NCBI GenBank assembly: GCA_012727965.1
Contig: JAAYFZ010000025.1
Coordinates: 1-5,719 of the forward strand
Direction: 5' to 3'
DNA length: 5,719 bases
From: Clostridiaceae bacterium
GTDB lineage: Bacteria; Bacillota; Clostridia; Saccharofermentanales; UBA5734
Under the pieces are notes generated by a model. It was not told the origin of the DNA. It made no database searches and saw only the letters and a list, made by a program, of their open reading frames with translations. Position 1 is the stretch's first letter. Each line of letters starts with the position of its first letter. The translations under genes and the position numbers were made by a program. Of this stretch, positions 1 through 5,719 are shown piece after piece.

Positions 1-458
1 GACCTTATCTGCCCGGAGGCAGCCGCAGTGACAATCCTTATGTCAACTTCTACTGGGACTACTGTGCTCAGGGCAAGCCCGCTTATGTTGAGATCGTCAG
101 CATCACAATGCAGCAGGCGATCGATCTGATTCGTGAGCTCGGCGGTGTTCCGGTGCTGGCGCATCCCGGCAACAACTTGCGCGGCCAGCCGCCGGAAATG
201 CTCGATGAGATCATCGCGCTCGGCATCGCCGGAGTTGAGGCATATAGCAGCTACCATACGCCCGAGCAGTGCCTATATTATCAAGCAAGAGCAGATGCCG
301 CAGGTATTCTGGCGACCGGAGGCAGTGATTTCCACGGCAAAACCAAACCATCGGTCAAGCTGGGCCGGTTCGGACTAGACAACAACACAAGATACCCGCA
401 GCAGGGCCTCGAGATCGCGGCAGCGCTTAAGACACTGGCTGGACGGAAAGAGAATTGA
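1..458 (+). CDS. PHP-domain metal-dependent phosphoesterase, C-terminal part (5' end outside window)
   Basis: This is the C-terminal part, about 152 residues, of a PHP-superfamily protein of the COG0613 kind. The frame is open from the left edge (first complete codon at 3) to TGA at 456-458. Characterised relatives are cytoplasmic metal-dependent phosphatases or exonucleases, such as 3',5'-nucleoside bisphosphate phosphatase and RNase AM (YciV). Two late metal-binding motifs are visible: LAHPG, with the histidine codon at 162-164, and GGSDFHG, with SDFHG at 324-338. Between them lies GVEAYSSYH, the usual beta strand and conserved histidine. The upstream segment GKPAYVEI leading into a helix and GGVPVLAHPG is also typical. 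The N-terminal half, with the first HxH metal ligands, lies upstream and cannot be checked. An internal ATG at 108 is in frame but should not be taken as the start, because conserved family sequence continues upstream of it. The substrate cannot be told from this fragment. It ends 85 nt before jetA on the same strand, and I see no known functional link to Wadjet. Confidence 0.88.
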   Translation, partial: PYLPGGSRSDNPYVNFYWDYCAQGKPAYVEIVSITMQQAIDLIRELGGVPVLAHPGNNLRGQPPEMLDEIIALGIAGVEAYSSYHTPEQCLYYQARADAAGILATGGSDFHGKTKPSVKLGRFGLDNNTRYPQQGLEIAAALKTLAGRKEN

Positions 459-464
459 TATACT
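456..464 (+). promoter_or_regulatory. candidate extended -10 promoter element for the jet operon
   Basis: The bases read TG-A-TATACT, which fits the extended -10 pattern TGnTATAAT with one mismatch. The TG belongs to the stop codon of the PHP gene. No good -35 hexamer is seen 16-18 bp upstream, which is tolerable for extended -10 promoters. Transcription would start near 471 and give a leader of about 70 nt before jetA containing the inverted repeat at 481-509. A second, poorer -10-like hexamer, TATTAT, lies at 494-499 inside the loop of that repeat. This is a motif match only. Confidence 0.33.
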
Positions 465-480
465 AAACGGCGACGGCTTT

Positions 481-509
481 TGCCAGGATGAACTATTATG
501 ATTCTGGCA
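481..509 (+). repeat. inverted repeat / possible RNA hairpin in the jetA leader
   Basis: TGCCAGGAT at 481-489 can pair with ATTCTGGCA at 501-509, giving a 9-bp stem with one G:U pair and an 11-nt loop. The outer six pairs are perfect. No continuous U tract follows: the next bases are CCATTTTACAG, so it is a poor intrinsic terminator. It lies between the PHP gene and jetA, where it could be an operator for a regulator, an RNA leader structure, a weak terminator of the PHP transcript, or chance. Confidence 0.4.
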
Positions 510-527
510 CCATTTTACAGCAAGTAC

Positions 528-534
528 GGCAGGT
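528..534 (+). promoter_or_regulatory. weak Shine-Dalgarno for jetA (bears on start choice)
   Basis: GGCAGGT ends 9 nt before the TTG codon at 544 and 18 nt before the ATG at 553. The spacing favours TTG 544. No purine-rich site lies at normal distance from ATG 553. The site is weaker than those of jetB and jetC. Confidence 0.4.
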
Positions 535-543
535 AAATTGTAA

Positions 544-2016
544 TTGGCTACGATGGATTATGAAACCTTAGATTTGCTTCGCGGCAGGCATCCGGCATGG
601 CGGCTGCTCTGTGCTCAGCATGCGCCGCTGATCGCGAGCTTCCTGCAACGGGCTTTTATCGACGGTAATGTGCGCTATATTACTCAGGCTGATTTGACTG
701 AGGCACTTGAGGATTATCTGTTTGCTCTGCGCGAGCGATATGGACAGGATAGCTTCAAGAGCTCCGCGATCTCCTATCTCAATGACTGGGCCGAAAATGA
801 TAAGGGCTGGCTTCGCAAGTTTTATCTCGATAACTCGGATGAACCATGCTTCGATCTGACGCCGGCGGCGGAGAAAGCGATCAGCTGGCTGAATACTCTG
901 ACCGAGCGCAGCTTCATCGGCACTGAGTCGAGGCTGCTGACGATCTTCGATCTGCTCAGGCAGATGCATGAGGGCAGCGAGACTGATCCCGAGCTGCGAA
1001 TTGCTGAGCTGCAGAAGCGTAGAGCGGCAATCGATAATGAGATCGAGCAGATATTATCAGGTGAAATACCGCTGCTTGATGACACCGCGCTTAAGGATCG
1101 TTTTCAACAGTTCCTGCAGCTGTCACGCGATCTGCTGACAGATTTCCGTGAGGTTGAGAGCAATTTCCGTCAACTTGACCGCAGCGTCAGAGAGAAGATT
1201 GCCTCATGGGACGGCTCTAAGGGGGCATTGCTTGAAGAGATCATCGGCGAGCGTGACGCGATCTCCGAATCAGACCAGGGCAGAAGCTTCCAGGCTTTTT
1301 GGGATTTTCTGATGTCATCAGTCAGGCAGGAGGAGTTCAGCAGCCAGGTCGAGCATGTTTTGTCGCTTGAGCCGGTGCTTGAGATGAATCCTGACAGACG
1401 GCTGAGGCGGATCCACTATGACTGGCTGGAGGCTGGCGAGCATACGCAGCGCACCGTTGCCAGGCTGTCACAGCAGCTGCGCCATTTTCTCGACGATCAG
1501 GCCTGGCTCGAGGACCGGCGCATCATGGATGTGCTGCATAGCATTGAGAATCATGCGCTGGCGCTGCGTGATAACATGCCCTCAGGTAATATAACCAGCC
1601 TGCCGGAAAACTCAGCAGCAATAAACCTACCGCTGGAGCGGCCCCTCTATCGGCCGCCGATCAAGCCGATCATAACCGAAACCAGCCTGGAGACAGGTGA
1701 TTCAGATATTGACACCTCAGTGCTCTATTCGCAGATTACGATCGATCGCTCTGAGCTGATCAGAAACATCCGGGCAGAGCTGCACGGAGCAAGTCAGATC
1801 AATTTAGCTGAGATCATCAGACGTCACCCCCTGCGATTTGGCCTGGCAGAGCTCGTAGTCTACGTTCAGCTGGCGACAGAGGCCGCTGATATCAAGCTGA
1901 CCACTGTTGTCGATGAGTCGGTTGATGAGAAGATAAGCTGGCAGACAGACAGCGGCACAGTCCGTCAGGCGACGCTGCCAAGAATCATATTTCTGCGCGA
2001 ACAGAGCAAGACATGA
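544..2016 (+). CDS. jetA: JetA, kleisin subunit of type I Wadjet (DUF3375)
   Basis: JetA (MksF/EptF-like) is the kleisin of the Wadjet SMC complex. It bridges the two JetC heads and carries the JetB dimer. At 490 residues it has the family's usual size. Family signatures, numbered from TTG 544, are the N-terminal RGRHPAWRLL (13-22) and APLIASFL (27-34), then the hallmark FIGTESRLLTIFDLLRQ (124-140). This is followed by a predicted helix or coiled coil, TDPELRIAELQKRR and onward (147-172). A proline-rich linker with ERPLYRPP (365-372) leads to a C-terminal winged-helix-like region with INLAEIIRRHPLRFGLAELV (about 419-438). A stop codon at 541-543 directly precedes TTG 544, so only two starts are realistic: TTG 544 (better Shine-Dalgarno spacing) and ATG 553 (M4, giving MDYETL, which as I recall resembles the usual family N-terminus). 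The choice changes only three residues. jetB begins 16 nt downstream. Confidence 0.95.
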   Translation: MATMDYETLDLLRGRHPAWRLLCAQHAPLIASFLQRAFIDGNVRYITQADLTEALEDYLFALRERYGQDSFKSSAISYLNDWAENDKGWLRKFYLDNSDEPCFDLTPAAEKAISWLNTLTERSFIGTESRLLTIFDLLRQMHEGSETDPELRIAELQKRRAAIDNEIEQILSGEIPLLDDTALKDRFQQFLQLSRDLLTDFREVESNFRQLDRSVREKIASWDGSKGALLEEIIGERDAISESDQGRSFQAFWDFLMSSVRQEEFSSQVEHVLSLEPVLEMNPDRRLRRIHYDWLEAGEHTQRTVARLSQQLRHFLDDQAWLEDRRIMDVLHSIENHALALRDNMPSGNITSLPENSAAINLPLERPLYRPPIKPIITETSLETGDSDIDTSVLYSQITIDRSELIRNIRAELHGASQINLAEIIRRHPLRFGLAELVVYVQLATEAADIKLTTVVDESVDEKISWQTDSGTVRQATLPRIIFLREQSKT

Positions 2017-2032
2017 TTAGGAGACGAAGCAG

Positions 2033-2677
2033 ATGGCAGATTTAAATGATATGAACATGGAGCAAAAAACGTGGCAGGGCCAACCGCCCGAATTATCGAC
2101 GGTCCTGATCACCCTGTTAAAAGGCATCATCTATCGGGATGATAGTCAGGATATCTGGCGGGATCTGCTCATTCAGCAGGCTGCGGTTCAGGATTATACC
2201 GCTGTTATCGGTCTTGACCTGATCATCGACGAAGCCGAAGGCTATGCCTATCTGCGCTCGCGTCAACAGGATGAGGATGGCGGAACCAGCGATATGCCCA
2301 GACTGGTCACACGTAGACAGCTGTCTTACCCGGTCAGTCTGTTGCTTGCGCTTCTGCGCAGGAAGCTGGTTGAATTTGACGCTCAGGGCAGTGAGACTAG
2401 ACTGGTGCTCTCACGTGATGAAATAGCTGAGCTGGTCAGAATTTTCCTGCCTGAGGGCAGCAATGAGGTCAAGCTTCTGAATCAGATCGAGACTCTGATC
2501 AACAAGGTTATCGATCTTGGCTTCCTGCGGAAGCTGCGTGGACAGAATAATACCTATGAGGTTAGAAGAATCATCAAGGCCTATGTCGACGCGCAGTGGC
2601 TGGCTGATTTCGATAAGCGCCTGGCAGAATACCAGCAGCTGGCAGGCGGAGCGGTGGAGGATGAGCAGGATGACTGA
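2033..2677 (+). CDS. jetB: JetB, KITE subunit of type I Wadjet (DUF4194)
   Basis: JetB (MksE/EptE-like) is the small KITE protein. In the known complexes it forms a dimer of winged helices bound to the JetA kleisin and contacts DNA. The 214-residue length is normal for DUF4194. Recognisable segments are LLKGIIYRDD (28-37), the strand-rich VIGLDLIIDEAEGYAYLR (58-75), and RLVTRRQLSYPVSLLLALLR (90-109). The last is the conserved arginine-rich turn before a leucine-rich helix. Next come LVLSRDEIAELVRIFLP (124-140), the helix KVIDLGFLRKL (158-168) and a YEVRRIIKAYVDA tail (175-187), which look like the second winged helix. The start at 2033 is supported by AGGAG at 2019-2023 with a 9-nt spacer; M7 and M9 are less likely alternatives. 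The last 8 nt overlap the start of jetC, which points to coupled translation. No nuclease or ATPase motif is present, as expected for a structural subunit. Confidence 0.95.
   Translation: MADLNDMNMEQKTWQGQPPELSTVLITLLKGIIYRDDSQDIWRDLLIQQAAVQDYTAVIGLDLIIDEAEGYAYLRSRQQDEDGGTSDMPRLVTRRQLSYPVSLLLALLRRKLVEFDAQGSETRLVLSRDEIAELVRIFLPEGSNEVKLLNQIETLINKVIDLGFLRKLRGQNNTYEVRRIIKAYVDAQWLADFDKRLAEYQQLAGGAVEDEQDD
2656..2660 (+). promoter_or_regulatory. Shine-Dalgarno for jetC inside jetB (decides the start)
   Basis: GGAGG ends 9 nt before ATG 2670. An in-frame ATG at 2661 directly abuts the GGAGG with no spacer, so it is unlikely to be used. The site lies within the last codons of jetB, so ribosomes ending jetB at 2675-2677 are well placed to re-initiate on jetC. 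Confidence 0.65.
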
Positions 2678-5600
2678 ACAGCTGATGCTTGAGTTTATGA
2701 GCGATGACAGATTGGCGGGATTTCGCCTGCAGCGGCTCGAGGTATATAACTGGGGCACCTTCGATAAAAGGGTGTGGATCATGCGCCCTGAGGGCAAAAA
2801 CGCTCTGCTTACAGGCGATATCGGCTCTGGCAAATCGACACTGGTAGACGCGGTTACTACGCTGCTGGTGCCAAGTCAGAAGATCGCTTATAACAAGGCT
2901 GCCGGAGCAGACAGTCGCGAGCGCTCCTTAAGATCCTATGTTTTGGGCTACTACAAATCTGAGCGTCAGGAAAACTATCACAGCTCCAAGCCAGTAGCTC
3001 TGCGTGATCAAAACAGCTACTCAGTAATTCTCGGTGTTTTCCATAACGAAGGCTATGAGAAAACAGTAACGATCGCCCAGGTATTCTGGATGCGAGAAAT
3101 GACCGGTCAGCCCAGCAGGTTTTTTGCCGCCTGTGAGCGCGACCTGTCGATAGCAGACGATTTCTCCAATTTCGGCAGTGATATATCAGGTCTGCGCAAG
3201 AAGCTCAAGCAAACAGGCGTCGAGCTGTTCGACAGCTTCCCGCCCTATGGTGCCTGGTTCAGACGCCGCTTCGGCATAGATAATGAACAGGCTCTGGACC
3301 TCTTCCTGCAGACTGTATCTCTGAAATCAGTCGGCAATCTGACTCTCTTCGTACGCGATCATATGCTCGAGCCCTTCGAGATCAAAACAAGAATTGAAAA
3401 CCTTCTGGAACATTTCGACAATCTCAGCCGGGCTCATGAAGCCGTACTCAAGGCCAAACGACAGATCGAAATGCTTGAGCCGCTATCTGAAGATCTGATC
3501 AAGTATCACGAGTCCGAGCTGCAGGCCAGCCAGCTGACGTCATATCGAGATGCCCTGCAGTCATGGTTCGCAAGGATCAGGCTCGATCTTCTGACCAGCC
3601 AGCTGACTGATCTTCAAGCCGAGCTCATAAGGCAACAGGCCTCGGTCGAGAAAACACAACAGCAAAAGTCTAGTCTCCAGAATCAGGCGAGTGAGCTTGA
3701 GCGCAGCATTGCCCGTAATGGTGGTGACAGAATCGGTCAGCTCAAGTCTGAGATATCCAGACAAAACGAAATTTTAGTTAGGCTGCGGGCTCGTTTCGGC
3801 CAATACGAGAAGCTTGTACGTCAGCTCGACCTGCAGCCTGCGGCTTCGGCTGATGATTTCATCGATCAGCAACAGAAGGTTGAAGCATTATTAAATGACG
3901 GTCGGGCCGATGAGGAAAAATCTCAAAATGCGCTTACTGAGCTGTCCTATGATCTCCGGGATCAGATGAGTGAGTTTAACCAGCTCCAAAAAGAGCTTAT
4001 TAGTCTCCGAGCCAGGCGCAGTAATATTTCTGAGCGGCAGGTTGCTCTCAGGAAGCAGCTATGCCAGGAAACAGGCATAGTCGAAGAGGACCTGCCTTTT
4101 GCCGGTGAATTATTACAGGTTCATGAGTCTGAGCAGCAATGGGAAGGCGCGATCGAGCGGTTGCTGCACAATTTCGGCCTGTCGCTTCTGGTGCCGGATC
4201 ATCACTATCAGGCTGTGGCCGAATGGGTCGATCGAACACGCCTCCAGGGTCGTCTGGTTTACTACCGTGTGCGTGGGCAGGTCGACGCCAACAGGCAGGA
4301 GCTGCATCCCGACTCGCTGGTCTACAAGCTGCAGATCAGGCCGGACACGCATTTTTCCGACTGGCTGGAGCGCGAGGTCTCGCATCGCTTCAATCTGGCA
4401 TGCTGTGAAACTGTTGAGCAGTTCCGGCGCGAGAACCGGGCCATCACCAGAAATGGCCAGATCAAGAGCGGTGACAACAGGCATGAGAAGGATGATCGTC
4501 ACAGCATAGATGACCGCAGCCGCTTCATTCTGGGCTGGGATAACAACAAAAAGATCAAGACGCTTGAGCAGCAGGCGGCTGGACTTGAACGAGGCATTGC
4601 CGCACTAAGCAACCGCAGAGATCAGCTCGAGAAGGATATCGCGGTCGTTAAACAGCGTATTGAGCGGATGTCCAGCCTGCGGGCATATTCTGATTTTCAG
4701 GACATCGACTGGCAGCCCATTGCCGCCGCTATAGCCAAACTCGAGGATGAGAAGAGGCAATTGGAAGAGACCTCTGATCTGCTGAAAACACTAGCAAAAC
4801 AGCTGGCAGAGGTAACGGATAAGCTTAAGCAGACCGATCAACAGCTGGCAGACAAACAGGCAAAAGTCACGCGGACTGAGGTTAAAATCGATGATCGCAA
4901 GCAGGATCAGCTGAAGACAAGGCAGATTTACGAAGAAAAAAGAGCGATCGATGAGCCCTTTTATGCCGGTCTTGAGGAAGTGCGTGCCGAGGCTCTGGCG
5001 GACAGGCCGGTAAGACTGGACAACTCCACAGAATCAGAACGGCAGATGAGAGACTGGCTGCAGAATCGTATTGATGGCGAGAACAGACGCATTAAACGTT
5101 TGAGCGATCGCGTTATTCAGGCTATGACAGAGTATAAGCAAAAATGGGTGCTGGAAACACGTGAGGTAGACATCAGCCTTGAGGCCGGACCAGAGTACAG
5201 AAAAATGCTCAAGCAGCTGCAATCTGACGATCTGCCGAGATTTGAAAAAACCTTCAAGGATCAGCTTAACGTCAACACGATCAGAGAGATCGCCAATTTT
5301 CAGTCACAGCTTAATCGCGAAAGAGAATCGATCAAGGAGCGTATTGGCCAGATCAATCATTCACTGACTCAGATCGACTACAACCCCGGGCGCTATATCA
5401 GCCTCGAGGCACAGGTCAACACCGACGCCGAAATAAGAGAGTTCCAAAGCGAGCTGAGGGCCTGTACAGAGGGCGCTCTGACCGGCTCTGACGACGCGCA
5501 ATACTCCGAGGAGAAATTCCTCCAGGTCAAGAAGATCATCGAACGCTTCCGTGGGCGTAACGACTACTCAGATATAGACAGACGCTGGACGGAAAAAGTC

Positions 5601-5719
5601 ACCGACGTGCGAAACTGGTTTGTCTTTGCCGCCAGTGAACGTTGGCGTGAGGATGACACTGAATATGAACACTACACCGACTCCAGCGGCAAATCCGGAG
5701 GTCAGAAGGAGAAGCTCGC
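2670..5719 (+). CDS. jetC: JetC, SMC-like ATPase of type I Wadjet (3' end outside window)
   Basis: JetC (MksB/EptB-like, COG4913) is the SMC motor that uses ATP to extrude DNA loops. The frame is open from ATG 2670 to the right edge, giving 1016 complete codons. The head begins with FRLQRLEVYNWGTF (18-31) and the Walker A loop GDIGSGKST (49-57, codons 2814-2840). ERSLRSYVLGYYK (84-96), LFLQTVSLKSVGNLTLFVRD and RDHMLEP (229-235) are typical of the family. Glutamine-, glutamate- and leucine-rich coiled coil runs from about 245 to 470. A globular hinge follows at about 475-625, including LPFAGELL (475 on), WEGAIERLL (491 on), RLVYYRVRG (528 on) and RFILGWDN (618 on). The returning coiled coil runs to about 880. 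The C-terminal head has YSEEKFLQVK, RNWFVFAASERWRED and the ABC signature SSGKSGGQKEKL (1005-1016). Walker B, D-loop and H-loop should lie in the roughly 80-110 residues beyond the window. SbcC, RecN and MukB are less likely, given the exact family motifs and the jetA-jetB context. Confidence 0.96.
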   Translation, partial: MTEQLMLEFMSDDRLAGFRLQRLEVYNWGTFDKRVWIMRPEGKNALLTGDIGSGKSTLVDAVTTLLVPSQKIAYNKAAGADSRERSLRSYVLGYYKSERQENYHSSKPVALRDQNSYSVILGVFHNEGYEKTVTIAQVFWMREMTGQPSRFFAACERDLSIADDFSNFGSDISGLRKKLKQTGVELFDSFPPYGAWFRRRFGIDNEQALDLFLQTVSLKSVGNLTLFVRDHMLEPFEIKTRIENLLEHFDNLSRAHEAVLKAKRQIEMLEPLSEDLIKYHESELQASQLTSYRDALQSWFARIRLDLLTSQLTDLQAELIRQQASVEKTQQQKSSLQNQASELERSIARNGGDRIGQLKSEISRQNEILVRLRARFGQYEKLVRQLDLQPAASADDFIDQQQKVEALLNDGRADEEKSQNALTELSYDLRDQMSEFNQLQKELISLRARRSNISERQVALRKQLCQETGIVEEDLPFAGELLQVHESEQQWEGAIERLLHNFGLSLLVPDHHYQAVAEWVDRTRLQGRLVYYRVRGQVDANRQELHPDSLVYKLQIRPDTHFSDWLEREVSHRFNLACCETVEQFRRENRAITRNGQIKSGDNRHEKDDRHSIDDRSRFILGWDNNKKIKTLEQQAAGLERGIAALSNRRDQLEKDIAVVKQRIERMSSLRAYSDFQDIDWQPIAAAIAKLEDEKRQLEETSDLLKTLAKQLAEVTDKLKQTDQQLADKQAKVTRTEVKIDDRKQDQLKTRQIYEEKRAIDEPFYAGLEEVRAEALADRPVRLDNSTESERQMRDWLQNRIDGENRRIKRLSDRVIQAMTEYKQKWVLETREVDISLEAGPEYRKMLKQLQSDDLPRFEKTFKDQLNVNTIREIANFQSQLNRERESIKERIGQINHSLTQIDYNPGRYISLEAQVNTDAEIREFQSELRACTEGALTGSDDAQYSEEKFLQVKKIIERFRGRNDYSDIDRRWTEKVTDVRNWFVFAASERWREDDTEYEHYTDSSGKSGGQKEKL
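2814..2840 (+). other. JetC Walker A (P-loop) codons
   Basis: These codons specify GDIGSGKST, residues 49-57 of JetC. The sequence fits GxxGxGK[ST], with K55 and S56 as the expected nucleotide phosphate and magnesium ligands. The motif is intact, so this half of the ATP site looks functional. Confidence 0.93.
5682..5717 (+). other. JetC ABC signature motif codons (C-loop)
   Basis: These codons specify SSGKSGGQKEKL, residues 1005-1016 of JetC. The SGGQ core is the ABC/SMC signature that contacts ATP bound in the opposite head. The window ends 2 nt later. The motif confirms that this is the C-terminal half-head and that the frame is intact across the whole coiled-coil region. Confidence 0.93.

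Noticed and set aside
481..509. Intrinsic terminator for the PHP gene
   Set aside because: The stem is followed by CCATTTTACAG rather than a U run, and the loop is long at 11 nt. I kept it only as an inverted repeat.
568..1085. Minus-strand open frames opposite jetA (568-969 and 822-1085)
   Set aside because: They lie wholly within the conserved DUF3375 coding sequence, read as low-complexity Ser/Leu/Arg products and match no known family.
544..2677. Type II or III Wadjet
   Set aside because: Those types carry different JetA and JetB families (for example DUF2397/DUF2398 in type II). The proteins here show DUF3375 and DUF4194 hallmarks.
2411..2833. Minus-strand 140-codon open frame spanning the jetB-jetC junction
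   Set aside because: It is antisense to two well-supported genes, has no recognisable motif, and its product looks like reverse-complement translation of them.
4113..4502. Overlapping open frames on both strands of the JetC hinge region (also + strand 4099-4509)
   Set aside because: The translations show no recognisable domain, and the JetC frame here carries clear conserved hinge motifs. They are by-products of its codon use.
2670..5719. JetC as SbcC, RecN, Rad50 or MukB
   Set aside because: The DUF3375 and DUF4194 neighbours, the FRLQRLEVYNWGTF start and the SSGKSGGQKEKL signature are specific to the Wadjet/MksB-type family. No zinc-hook CxxC is present in the hinge, which rules out SbcC/Rad50.
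1..5719. CRISPR arrays, tRNA or rRNA genes, insertion sequences, attachment sites, transposases
   Set aside because: I saw no regularly spaced repeats, no tRNA-like arms, and no terminal inverted or target-site repeats. Almost all the DNA is accounted for by four coding regions.

Overview
The window carries the first three genes of a type I Wadjet anti-plasmid defence operon, jetA-jetB-jetC, all on the + strand. Downstream of an incomplete PHP-family phosphoesterase gene, it runs off the right edge inside jetC. Wadjet is a dedicated bacterial SMC (condensin-like) complex, also called MksFEBG or EptFEBG, that recognises small circular DNA by loop extrusion and cuts it. The system is already described; I do not see an undescribed one here. 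Gene order, sizes and motifs (DUF3375, DUF4194, COG4913-type SMC ATPase) match type I. The nuclease gene jetD (DUF3322/DUF2220) is expected just past position 5719 but is not visible.

Layout: 1-458 is the C-terminal part of a PHP metal-dependent phosphoesterase. 459-543 is the only real intergenic gap. It holds a possible extended -10 promoter element overlapping the PHP stop codon, a 9-bp inverted repeat and a weak Shine-Dalgarno. 544-2016 is jetA (kleisin), 2033-2677 is jetB (KITE subunit), and 2670-5719 is jetC (SMC ATPase, cut off just after the ABC signature motif). jetA and jetB are 16 nt apart, and jetB and jetC overlap by 8 nt, so the three genes form one tight translational unit.

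How the genes work together (family knowledge): JetC dimerises through its hinge and two ATPase heads. JetA bridges the neck of one JetC and the head cap of the other. A JetB dimer sits on JetA. This motor extrudes DNA loops and hands small circles to the JetD nuclease. The visible sequence shows the complete kleisin, the complete KITE and about nine tenths of the SMC, all with uninterrupted frames. Nothing suggests decay of the part that can be seen.

Organism: a bacterium with roughly balanced base composition and good Shine-Dalgarno sequences (AGGAG, GGAGG). The PHP fragment looks like proteins of Clostridia-type Bacillota, but that assignment is a weak inference. No tRNA, rRNA, CRISPR array, transposase or other mobile element was seen. 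No stretch of over 300 bases lacks a gene.
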